Shown: positions 35,511 through 43,082 of the stretch, in pieces
Position numbering within the stretch: the first letter of the stretch is position 1
Layout: each line of letters begins with the position of its first letter
Assembly (NCBI RefSeq): GCF_013260645.1
Contig: NZ_CP053921.1
Location: 2,963,289 to 3,027,288, forward strand
Direction: 5' to 3'
Source: Erythrobacter mangrovi
GTDB lineage: Bacteria > Pseudomonadota > Alphaproteobacteria > Sphingomonadales > Sphingomonadaceae
DNA length: 64,000 nucleotides
Notes under the pieces: generated by a model
The model's database searches: none
The model's input: only the letters and a program-made list of their open reading frames with translations
What the model was told of the DNA's origin: nothing
Made by a program: the position numbers and the translations under genes

Positions 35511-37844
35511 ATGTCCGCCATGACGAAGCCTGAAACATTCAGAATCAGTTCTCACCTCAAAGACATAATTGGCCGCGATCTGGTCACTAACGAGTTCGTT
35601 GCAATCTTTGAGCTTGTCAAAAATTCCATTGATGCTGGGGCAACGACGGTCGATATCGAATTTGACCCGGATGAGGACTCAATTGCCCTAATCGACAATG
35701 GGCGTGGGATGTCGGCGGATGACATCCGCGATAAATGGCTTTTTGTAGCCTATTCTGAGAAGGCGCTCGCATCGCCCGACAACTACCGCGACAAGATCAA
35801 GCCTGCCGGACAGTTTGCTGGAAGCAAGGGGATCGGTCGTTTTGCGTGCGACACACTTGGAGAGAAGCTTGAGCTGTATAGTCGAGCTACAAAGAGTGGC
35901 GACATATCAAAGCTCGATGTGGACTGGACCAAATTCGAGAAGGATAGCACTGACGAGTTTCAGCGAATACGTGTTTCTCTAGGGGTGGTAGACGAGTTCC
36001 CTGAGACTTTCGTTGATGATCCGATAACCGGACGCGGAACAATGCTGGTCATAAAAAAGACCCGGCAGACATGGGATCAGGACGCGATTGTTCGTCTAAG
36101 GCGTGATCTTGCGAAGCTCATCGACCCATTTGGCACAAGCAAAGATGTCACGGTTTCAACCTGGCTGTTGGATGGCTCCAATGATCTTATTGATGGGGTT
36201 GATGGACCGGTTGGGAATGAAATTGCGGACTTGCTCCGTGATAAGACCAGTCGAGTTGAAGTGGCGATTGCAAATGAAGTGATACACACAACCCTGTTCG
36301 ACCGAGGCCGGAAAATCTATGAGATTCAGGAGCCTTCGAGTTACCCTGAACTCGCTGATTGCGAAGTAACCGGGCAGATATTTTTCCTGAACCGCTCCGC
36401 GAAACACACTTTCACCTCTCGGATGGGTGTACGACCGGTCGAGTTCGGCAGTGTGTTTCTGTTTTTGAACGGCTTTCGGATTTCACCTATTGGAGATGAA
36501 ACCGACGACACATTGGGTCTAAGCCGCCGAAAGCAACAGGGCCAATCTCGGTATTTAGGCACCCGCGACGTAATTGGCCGCGTAGACGTGGCGGCTGCGC
36601 CAAAAATGTTCCGTGAGGTCTCAAGCCGAGACGCTGGGCTTGTCGAGGATGCGCGTAGTCGGGCGTTGTTCGAGGCAATCCGTAAGCACATGATATTCCG
36701 TCTGGAACGCTACGTGGTTGGCGTGAATTGGCAGGATAAGCCGGATCAAGATCGGGATACACCGGAAGGATTGGAAACTGACCGGGCACGTGAACGTGTG
36801 CTCGGGATCGTTGGCGCCTTAGCAAAGTCAAAAAAGATCGACATACTATATTATGATCAGGAGCTGGTTCGCGTTTCTGACGATCCCGACCAAATCACAG
36901 ACAACGCTCTACAGGCGATGTCTGCTGTTGCGGAAAGTCGGGGCGACAATTCTTTGCTGGGTCAAATTGAGGATGCTCGCAAACGCATTGAAGAGTTAAA
37001 GGCGGCACGCGATGAAGCGCGCGAAACCGCACGGCATGAAATTGAAAAGCGTGCTCAATCAGACGCGCGTATTGCAGCACTTGAAAAGCAGGCCGCATTC
37101 CTCGGTAGCAGCAAAGACGTGGACGTTGAACGTGTTCAGCTCCTTATGCATCAGGCAGCAATTCATTTGGGGCACATTCGATCTGCAATTGCGAACGCAG
37201 CGCACGAGGCTCGCGGTGTAATTTCTTCTGCGACTTTGCCCGAAGGCATCGATGAATTGGACGATGTCGAGGATTTGCTGGCGACTATACGCCAATCCGC
37301 TCGCCGGATTTCTGCATCGATCGCAGGAGCAAGCCTTTCCGGAGATCGATTGAGAACAGTCCTATCGTTTGCGCCAAACATTCGCGTGGACTTGGAGACA
37401 GATAAGGTCACCGGAGATTTGGTTCGTTTCCTCACCGAGTATTTCGATGTTCGCTTGGATGGCATACCAGATATGCCAATCGCCACATTTGAGGCATCTG
37501 ACGCAGAGTTGGAGCGAGAGTTTTCTCCTGTCGATATGGCTGTTTTGATTGACAATTTGCTGGACAATGCCCGTAAAGCCAAAGCGTCGAAGATCGATTT
37601 CTCCGCTTCGATGAAAGGCAAAAATTCACTCGGCATCAAAGTCACTGACGACGGCCTTGGCATTAATGGACGGAAAGTTGATCCTTCGATGTTGTTTGAG
37701 CGCGGGTATAGCGGGTCTCCGAACGGAACTGGGCTGGGCCTCTATAGTGTGCGACAGATTCTTGAGGGCATGGGTGGCTCAATAGAAATGATCGGTGATG
37801 GCTCTCGTGCTGATTTTGAGATTGTGATTCCCGGAGGGCAATAG
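35511..37844 (+). CDS. Two-domain GHKL ATPase (Hsp90/MORC-like N terminus, histidine-kinase-like C terminus)
   Basis: 777 residues. The N-terminal GHKL ATPase has N-box FELVKNSIDAGA (about 33-44), DNGRGM (about 63-68) and GSKGIGRF (about 104-111), as in Hsp90/MutL/MORC-type enzymes. A long middle region contains a charged coiled coil (about 480-530) and a histidine-containing helix (HLGHIRSAIANAAHE) that could stand in for a phosphoacceptor helix but lacks a normal H-box. The C-terminal HATPase shows DNLLDNARKA (about 680), DDGLGI and GTGLGLYSVR. ATG 35520 is an alternative start. Directly followed (TAG-ATG) by the receiver-like gene. Prokaryotic GHKL/MORC-like ATPases beside DNA methylases have been linked to restriction-type systems; that role here is inference. 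Confidence 0.85.
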   Translation: MSAMTKPETFRISSHLKDIIGRDLVTNEFVAIFELVKNSIDAGATTVDIEFDPDEDSIALIDNGRGMSADDIRDKWLFVAYSEKALASPDNYRDKIKPAGQFAGSKGIGRFACDTLGEKLELYSRATKSGDISKLDVDWTKFEKDSTDEFQRIRVSLGVVDEFPETFVDDPITGRGTMLVIKKTRQTWDQDAIVRLRRDLAKLIDPFGTSKDVTVSTWLLDGSNDLIDGVDGPVGNEIADLLRDKTSRVEVAIANEVIHTTLFDRGRKIYEIQEPSSYPELADCEVTGQIFFLNRSAKHTFTSRMGVRPVEFGSVFLFLNGFRISPIGDETDDTLGLSRRKQQGQSRYLGTRDVIGRVDVAAAPKMFREVSSRDAGLVEDARSRALFEAIRKHMIFRLERYVVGVNWQDKPDQDRDTPEGLETDRARERVLGIVGALAKSKKIDILYYDQELVRVSDDPDQITDNALQAMSAVAESRGDNSLLGQIEDARKRIEELKAARDEARETARHEIEKRAQSDARIAALEKQAAFLGSSKDVDVERVQLLMHQAAIHLGHIRSAIANAAHEARGVISSATLPEGIDELDDVEDLLATIRQSARRISASIAGASLSGDRLRTVLSFAPNIRVDLETDKVTGDLVRFLTEYFDVRLDGIPDMPIATFEASDAELEREFSPVDMAVLIDNLLDNARKAKASKIDFSASMKGKNSLGIKVTDDGLGINGRKVDPSMLFERGYSGSPNGTGLGLYSVRQILEGMGGSIEMIGDGSRADFEIVIPGGQ

Positions 37845-38789
37845 ATGAATTTGGATATCGGCATCCTCTGGATCGAGGATTCCTTCAGTGCGGATGAAGA
37901 GGCCTCTCTCAGGCGTAGAGTAGAAGAGGCCGGTTTTATCGCACGTATCGACACCATGCCCAATGGCGAGGGAATTGAAGAGCGGGCTCGAAAGCATCAG
38001 CTCTACCATGTCTACGACATCATCCTTCTCGACTACCGATTGCAGAATGAGAATGGCGACGACCTTGCTCCAAAAGTCCGCCAGCTATTCCCTGCGACGT
38101 CAATACTATTCTATTCGGGAAGCGAGGACGAATCGACGCTTCGCCAGCTTATCGCTGCCAATGCAGTTGAGGGGGTCTTTTGCAGCGCGAGACAGGGGGG
38201 GCGATTCATTGAGCGCGCTGGTTCCCTGATCGATCAAACCGCCCGCTCACTTGATCGGTTGTCGGGAATGCGTGGACTTGCGATGAAAGTAGTCGCCGAA
38301 TGCGATGATCACATGAAGCGTGCGGTCCTGTCCATGACCGCGCGAGACGAAAAATGCGCAGCGAAAATGGCCGACTTAGACAACGACGTCAGTAAGGATC
38401 TGGACGGAGTCAAGGACGCCTATCAAGCCGCCAGTGATCTGGATGAGCGCATGAAGACACGCGCAGTAGACAGCATGAAGTTGTTCAAACATTTCCGCCG
38501 ACTCACTCAGGTAGTCGCGGGGAGCCCGCAGAGCTTTGGTTTGGATTTAGAAGCGGTAGATGAGCTTCGCGAATTGCGAACTGCGACAAAAGACTACGGC
38601 ACGCACGTGCTCGGCAAGCGCAATGTCCTCGGTCACGTAGTCGAGGTGGAGGGAGATGCTGGATGGGAATTAAGCGGGAGTGATACGATCGCCATTGGCG
38701 ACTTCCCTGAAATCCGTCAGGCGTTTGCTTCGCACATTAAGGCTGTCCGCCGGATGACCGAACTCGTCACGTTGCTGGATACTCAGTAG
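37845..38789 (+). CDS. Receiver-like protein with helical C-terminal domain
   Basis: 314 residues. The N-terminal ~130 resemble a CheY-type receiver: acidic pair E11-D12 (ILWIEDS), phosphoacceptor-position D63 (IILLDYRL) and S91 (LFYSGSE). The conserved lysine after strand 5 seems absent (VFCSARQGG). Residues about 140-314 are mostly helical with no recognised output domain. Starts on the base after the ATPase stop, so the two form a pair with likely phosphotransfer or direct-contact signalling. Its last 120 bases overlap the opposite-strand methyltransferase. Confidence 0.8.
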   Translation: MNLDIGILWIEDSFSADEEASLRRRVEEAGFIARIDTMPNGEGIEERARKHQLYHVYDIILLDYRLQNENGDDLAPKVRQLFPATSILFYSGSEDESTLRQLIAANAVEGVFCSARQGGRFIERAGSLIDQTARSLDRLSGMRGLAMKVVAECDDHMKRAVLSMTARDEKCAAKMADLDNDVSKDLDGVKDAYQAASDLDERMKTRAVDSMKLFKHFRRLTQVVAGSPQSFGLDLEAVDELRELRTATKDYGTHVLGKRNVLGHVVEVEGDAGWELSGSDTIAIGDFPEIRQAFASHIKAVRRMTELVTLLDTQ

Positions 38790-39977
38790 GCCCATTAGAG
38801 TTTCGCCAAGGGCCTCTGCCAAAAGTGGCGGCACGGCGTTCCCCACTTGCGTGTATTTTGGGCAAGCATCGCGACGGCGACTCCCGCCAGTCGTGTATGG
38901 TCCTTTGAATGAAAACCAGTCGGGAAATGACTGCAATCTCGCGTGTTCCCGCACCGTCATGGCGCGCGGCTGCGCATAATGAATGAAGTCATCTGGCAGG
39001 GTGCTAATTGTGGGAGCAGGTCCGAGCGGGTCCAGCGGCGTGGTTGAGCGCTTTCTGATGCCGAGGCGCGCCCTGTCATCGGGACGCAAACAAACGCCTC
39101 GTTCACAGCTCTTGAGTATCTGTCGCATACGGTCGGTTGTTGTCGCCGAATGTCGGGGTAGCCGCATATCAGTCGGCCGGTTTGAGCTACCTGCTCGCAT
39201 AAGCAACTGGAAGGGCGATTTCGGCTTTGTTGCTCGTTGCAGAGCCTTGAAGCCCAGGTGTCCCCAATCACTATCGAGACTAGGTGTGTAACCAGTTTCA
39301 TCTAGGTCAGAAAGTGCATCTTGCGTGGTGGTGCCGTCCGACGAAAGTCCGCGTTCACGCAGAAACGCTTTGCGGGCAACTCGCAGTCTTTGAAGTGGAT
39401 CAACTCCCGGTATTGATCTCTTAAGAGCGGCAATGAGCACGAAGCGCGGCCTGCGTTGAGGGACACCCCAATCTGCAGCCCGAATAATTTCACTCCATGT
39501 ATCGTAGCCAAGAGCTTCAAGCTCGCTTTCGACATATTCGGAATATGTGGCGCCAGTGCGATGCTTCATTGAGCGGAAGCCGACCACGTTCTCAAGCAGG
39601 ACAAGGCGCGGGCGAATTGTCTTCACATAGTCGAGATAGACTTCGACCATTCGACTGCGGGGATCGTCAGGCCGACGCAGGCCATTCATGCTGAATCCTT
39701 GGCACGGTGGTCCTCCGGCGATTAGGTCAATCTTGCCCCTGAGATCCGCCAACTGGTCAGGATGTTGGTCGAGAAGCTTTTCCGCATGCCATGCGCGCTT
39801 TTCGAGCCAGCTTGGCCAAACTTCATCGAGTTCGGTGCCTTCAATAAGGTTGGAGCTGTATGTTTGAAAGGCGTCGTCATGGGCCTCGACCGCGAACTGA
39901 GGCGAAAAACCGGCGTTGCTTAGGCCAAGGGAAAGTCCCCCACATCCTGCAAACAAGTCAATTAGTGTCGCCGCCAT
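38670..39977 (-). CDS. dcm: DNA (cytosine-5-)-methyltransferase
   Basis: 435-residue C5 methylase with the conserved motifs in order: I (IDLFAGCGGLSLGL, 6-19), IV with catalytic Cys92 (GGPPCQGFS), VI (LVLLENV), VIII (QRRPRFV) and X (QVGNAVPP). The target-recognition region between VIII and X is of normal size; the DNA target cannot be read from it. ATG 39977 gives the canonical MAATLIDLFAG start; earlier in-frame codons are unlikely. No restriction endonuclease gene is recognisable in the element. Its end overlaps the receiver-like gene on the other strand by 120 bases. Confidence 0.95.
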   Translation of the reverse strand: MAATLIDLFAGCGGLSLGLSNAGFSPQFAVEAHDDAFQTYSSNLIEGTELDEVWPSWLEKRAWHAEKLLDQHPDQLADLRGKIDLIAGGPPCQGFSMNGLRRPDDPRSRMVEVYLDYVKTIRPRLVLLENVVGFRSMKHRTGATYSEYVESELEALGYDTWSEIIRAADWGVPQRRPRFVLIAALKRSIPGVDPLQRLRVARKAFLRERGLSSDGTTTQDALSDLDETGYTPSLDSDWGHLGFKALQRATKPKSPFQLLMRAGSSNRPTDMRLPRHSATTTDRMRQILKSCERGVCLRPDDRARLGIRKRSTTPLDPLGPAPTISTLPDDFIHYAQPRAMTVREHARLQSFPDWFSFKGPYTTGGSRRRDACPKYTQVGNAVPPLLAEALGETLMGLLSIQQRDEFGHPADSLNVRSKRLTDFREVANGDRITPA

Positions 39978-40210
39978 AGCAATCCCATTCCATGCGGATA
40001 GTGCAATGTCCAGGGAAATGGGTTTGTCAAGCAACGGGTTCAGGACCACGCATCGAAAATGACTGACTCCCCGAGCCGGCAAATCGACCGAAAGGAGTGA
40101 ACCTCTCACTCTTGAGGCTAACCTCACATCGCTCCGATCCCCCCGAACTCTGGTTCTTCAAACGTTCGAAAGGGGCTGCGCGGACTGGAGCGATTTCGTA
40201 TGAGACGGGC

Positions 40211-40414
40211 CTACGGCACCTCTAAGGCACACGAAACTCGTGAGGCTGCTATCATCACCTTCGGCTGACAACCGCATTCATCAGCATCCACTACATGCCC
40301 GACGACAAAACGAGATCGGCTAGCAAGATCGGCAAGTTCGTCGATACTTGAGCAGTCAAGCTCCACCGTGAGTGGTTCACGATTGCCTTGAGCATGCAGT
40401 TGAAAAAGCTTCAT
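40211..40414 (-). CDS. Small ORF coupled to the transposase (67 residues)
   Basis: Unrecognised. ATG 40414 overlaps the transposase TGA (TGATG). The product starts MKLFQLHAQGNREPL and is acidic, with DCSSIDELADLASRSR and a CGCQ. Coupling suggests it moves with the transposase; it could be an accessory factor or a chance reading frame. Confidence 0.5.
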   Translation of the reverse strand: MKLFQLHAQGNREPLTVELDCSSIDELADLASRSRFVVGHVVDADECGCQPKVMIAASRVSCALEVP

Positions 40415-41388
40415 CAGGCCGCATCCTTCCTGCGTTGCCAGTAACCCTTCCAAAGTCGAGATACAGGATACCTGCCTGCCAACGTCAGGACTTGCGCATA
40501 CTTTTCGCCGTTGGAATTGCGACGGTGGTCCTCTCTCCAGCAGGCATCATTTGCGTAGTAGAGTGTATAAGGACCAGCGATCTTGTGATGAGTGCCAAGT
40601 TCGAAGCGCCTTAAACGTGAAAAGAACGACTCAGCGTGGTTGGTACTGATCCAACCATCGGCATACTGCTTCGAATGGTTGACCCTGAAGGCTTGATAGC
40701 GAGCCGCAATTTTCGCCGAACCGGAAAAACTATCTGAGATGACCATCGCATCCTCTTCAAGGATGTCAGGGAGCATGTCTGGCATTCTGCTCTCGTGGTT
40801 CACGAGCACGCAACGCGAGCGGCCATGCCTCTCCCGCAGAACCATAACGACCCTTTGCTTCTCCTTATTTCGATTAAGTCTCCGCCGATTTCGCTTCGAA
40901 GGGTTATCTTTTCCCGGCTTGACGTATCCACCGCAGTGGAGAGCGTCGATCTCAACCTCTCCCCCCAAGCGAAAGCTCGATTGATAGGCCGTGAGCACCT
41001 CGCGAAGCTTGTGAGCGATGACGAACGCAGTTTTGTACGAGACTTCGATCAGATGACTGATGCGGATCGCGCTAATTCCCTTGGGCTCGTTTACGAAATG
41101 CGCGATTACGAGGAGGATGTCTCGATATGGAAGTTTCCGGTCCTGAAATATCGTGCCTGAAGTGGCTGAGAATGTGTTGGCGCAAGCCGTGTCGGCACAC
41201 TTCCAACGACGACGAGTGCTAATCTTGTAAAGGTGGGTGCCTCCGCAATTGGGGCAAAACGGCTCGCCGCTGTTCTCCGCAAAGCGCAGCGCGACGAATT
41301 CGGCGTAGGCCTCTTCGTCTGAAAGGCAATGAATGCGCTTAAAACTAAGCGTTCTTGCCTTTGGCGAGAGTAAAAAATGCTGCGAAAT
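40414..41388 (-). CDS. ISXO2-like (IS1595 family) transposase
   Basis: 324 residues if read from the ATT at 41388. Zinc-ribbon cysteines CPNC (45-48) and CADTAC (64-69) precede a DDE-type core: VEIDALHCGG (Asp148), ISDSFSG and TNHAESFFSRLRR, matching the IS1595 D-D-N/E layout. Family members start (M)xQHFLLS, which here is ISQHFLLS with ATT in place of ATG, three bases after a GGAG. The frame has no ATG, GTG or TTG before the GTG at 40998, which would remove the zinc ribbon. The frame itself is uninterrupted. Confidence 0.85.
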   Translation of the reverse strand: MSQHFLLSPKARTLSFKRIHCLSDEEAYAEFVALRFAENSGEPFCPNCGGTHLYKISTRRRWKCADTACANTFSATSGTIFQDRKLPYRDILLVIAHFVNEPKGISAIRISHLIEVSYKTAFVIAHKLREVLTAYQSSFRLGGEVEIDALHCGGYVKPGKDNPSKRNRRRLNRNKEKQRVVMVLRERHGRSRCVLVNHESRMPDMLPDILEEDAMVISDSFSGSAKIAARYQAFRVNHSKQYADGWISTNHAESFFSRLRRFELGTHHKIAGPYTLYYANDACWREDHRRNSNGEKYAQVLTLAGRYPVSRLWKGYWQRRKDAA

Positions 41389-41452
41389 TTCCTCCTTTGC
41401 GAAATCGCAGCGGAAGAAGAGTGCAGATTTTCATCGTGGATCAACACGAATC

Positions 41453-41509
41453 TTTTTTCTCAGATCACTCTTAGGTAATCTGGCAAAACTTTCTTTTTTT
41501 CTCAGATCA
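41453..41509. repeat. 15-bp direct repeat upstream of the transposase
   Basis: TTTTTTCTCAGATCA occurs at 41453-41467 and again at 41495-41509, a 42-bp period (four helical turns) in the A/T-rich segment upstream of the transposase on the minus strand. Possible regulator or transposase sites; function unknown. Confidence 0.6.
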
Positions 41510-41529
41510 TTTTCAACACAAAATATCGC

Positions 41530-42012
41530 TTATGAGCCAATCACTCGCCACTCTTTCGCAAAGTCACCCCGCGATTCGACCAAGTCGCCTTCGTATTTTT
41601 TGAAGTAGGTGCCGATTGAATTTGTGACCTTTTCGAGAGTCACTTGATCGTCGGGGTCATGATCAATGTGTTCCAGCATGAGCTTGGCGACTTCACGTGG
41701 GCGCAACCAGTCACCCGCTTCGCGCAGCTTTGTTAATGCCAACTGGCCCTGTTCCCCCGAGCGAAACGGGCTTGACCATGCTCCTGCGCGCATTGGCTTA
41801 ATGTGGTCACCCGACCACCCGGGGTGATCAAATCGCAAGATTGTTTCGGCAGCTTTGATAATGGCCGAGTGGTTCCGCAAACTCTCGCGGAGCGGGATAA
41901 GGCGACGCAAGCCTTCTCGTATCTCGGAAATTTCTTTCTCGGCGGCTTTGACTTCGCCCTTGGCAAAAGCGATCTTCCTCTCAAGGCCATGCTTCAGATT
42001 AGACTTTCCCAT
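41530..42012 (-). CDS. Coiled-coil plus winged-helix-like protein (160 residues)
   Basis: Not recognised. Residues about 1-60 are a charged coiled coil (KIAFAKGEVKAAEKEISEI). Residues about 90-160 (ALTKLREAGDWLRPREVAKL, then TLEKVTNSIGTYFKKYEGDL and EWRVIGS) have the periodicity of a winged helix of the kind seen in HARE-HTH or restriction-associated domains. First gene inside the right inverted repeat, transcribed inward, so it may be read from a promoter at the element end. DNA binding is inference. Confidence 0.65.
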   Translation of the reverse strand: MGKSNLKHGLERKIAFAKGEVKAAEKEISEIREGLRRLIPLRESLRNHSAIIKAAETILRFDHPGWSGDHIKPMRAGAWSSPFRSGEQGQLALTKLREAGDWLRPREVAKLMLEHIDHDPDDQVTLEKVTNSIGTYFKKYEGDLVESRGDFAKEWRVIGS

Positions 42013-42046
42013 GGCGAGAAATTTACTGCGAACAGACGCTTAAGTC

Positions 42047-42071
42047 TTGGTGCAATTGCGCCATAATACCG
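42047..42071. repeat. Right terminal inverted repeat
   Basis: Starts TTGGTGCAATTGCG and ends AATACCG; exact reverse complement of the left repeat over all 25 bases. Confidence 0.97.
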
Positions 42072-42079
42072 CACGCACC
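42072..42079. repeat. Right target-site duplication of the transposon
   Basis: CACGCACC, identical to 35380-35387. Confidence 0.95.
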
Positions 42080-42173
42080 CCCAGTACTTGTCTCTGCTTG
42101 CAGAGACCCTTCGCGGGTCATTGATGTCCGATGCTTTGGGAGTTCAGACGCTTACATCGGCCATAAAAGCGGC

Positions 42174-42204
42174 TTGACCTTGTCACTGTGTCAGGTCGGA
42201 TAGG
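42174..42204 (+). promoter_or_regulatory. CueR-type promoter of the outer-membrane barrel gene
   Basis: TTGACC (42174-42179), a 19-bp spacer containing the dyad-like CTTGTCACTGTGTCAGG, and GATAGG (42199-42204). The long spacer and the ACCTTG core are shared with the copA and copZ promoters in this window, pointing to copper control by CueR. Confidence 0.65.
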
Positions 42205-42206
42205 CT

Positions 42207-42283
42207 TGAATCACTCGGTTGGGAACACCCCTCGAGGATGCTGCGGTGCGTCCGCAGCATGGCAACACCTTGGAGTGATTCAT
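42207..42283 (+). promoter_or_regulatory. Leader structure that can mask the barrel gene ribosome site
   Basis: TGAATCACTC (42207-42216) is the exact complement of GAGTGATTCA (42274-42283), which contains part of the ribosome site and the A of the start codon. A second stem ATGCTGCGG/CCGCAGCAT (42238-42260) lies inside. If transcription starts near 42211, only the inner part of the first stem is transcribed. Confidence 0.5.
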
Positions 42284-42861
42284 GAACAAGCATTCTCTGG
42301 TCGGCGCTGCTGCGCTGGCGATTTTTTTGGACCGGTTCGGCGCATGCCGAGGACTTCACCGGCCCCCGCATAGAGGCACGCGCCGGATGGGACCGTGCAA
42401 GCCCGGGCGACAAGCAGTCATCGGTCGACGGCATTTCTTACGGTATTGCAGCGGGTTACGACATCGCTTTGACCGACAGCCTGATTGCAGGCTTGGAAGC
42501 CGGGGTCGACCTGTTCAACAATGACACGAGCTGGGTGTCGGGAACGACAGCCTTCGAGTCATCCGCAAAACGCGACATCGAGTTTGCAGGGCGCATCGGC
42601 ACCGGGCTGGGCGAGAACTTCCTCGTTTACGCCAAGGCTGGCTATTCCAATGCCCGCTTTGAAGAAACGATGACGGTTGGCGGTACGACCGGCAATAGCC
42701 GAACCGAGCTCTCCACGAACCTCGATGGTATCCGGGTCGGTGCCGGCCTGGAGACGAAGCTCGACGACGGCATCTATGCGAAGACAGAGTATCGTTACAC
42801 CAACTATGAGCAGGGCGTTTCCCGTCACCAGGTGGTGGCGGCTATCGGCTTGCGCTTCTGA
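42282..42861 (+). pseudogene. Outer-membrane beta-barrel protein, frameshifted at a T7 run
   Basis: An ATG with good ribosome site at 42282 opens MNKHSLVGAAALAIF, the start of a signal peptide, but the frame is lost at seven Ts (42322-42328). With six Ts it would continue WTGSAHAEDFTGPRIEARAG and run without a stop through ISYGIAAGYDIALTDSL to the C-terminal phenylalanine (VAAIGLRF) at 42861, an eight-stranded porin of the opacity/OmpA-barrel type, about 192 residues. May be a sequencing error, slippage-controlled gene or true pseudogene. Preceded by a CueR-type promoter. Confidence 0.8.
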
Positions 42862-42885
42862 GATCGAGCAATCCCCAAAATAGGG

Positions 42886-42918
42886 CGCGAGCGGCGGGCT
42901 GCCGCTCGCGTTCCTTTA
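42886..42918 (+). terminator. Terminator after the barrel gene
   Basis: CGCGAGCGGC (42886-42895), 5-nt loop, perfect complement at 42901-42910, then TTCCTTTATTT. Confidence 0.85.
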
Positions 42919-43082
42919 TTTGGATCAGGTGCGACGTGCTTGGTTGCCGGGTGTGGGGTTGGCATGGCAGCACCACTTGCGGCTCGAACGATTGAATCGC
43001 GAGTTGGCTAGAACGCCAGCCCCTGCCCAGAGGTTGGCGGAGAGTCCGCATTGCCGCCTAATCCGCTCACCATTCACGAATG

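Larger units (their letters stand above)
35388..42071. mobile_element. IS1595/ISXO2-type transposon carrying ATPase-receiver-DNA methyltransferase cargo (6,684 bp)
   Basis: Bounded by perfect 25-bp inverted repeats and an 8-bp target duplication. Inside are a plus-strand pair (two-GHKL ATPase 35511-37844, receiver-like protein 37845-38789) and minus-strand genes (C5 methyltransferase 38670-39977, 67-residue ORF 40211-40414, transposase 40414-41388, 160-residue coiled-coil/wHTH protein 41530-42012). Base use is visibly more A/T-rich than both flanks. IS1595 elements are known to include members with passenger genes. The ends are intact, so the insertion looks recent or maintained. It sits exactly at the 3' end of tRNA-Ser. 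Confidence 0.93.

Noticed and set aside
38670..42012. Complete restriction-modification system next to the methylase
   Set aside because: No gene with a recognisable nuclease fold is present in the element; a solitary methylase with other partners is the safer reading.
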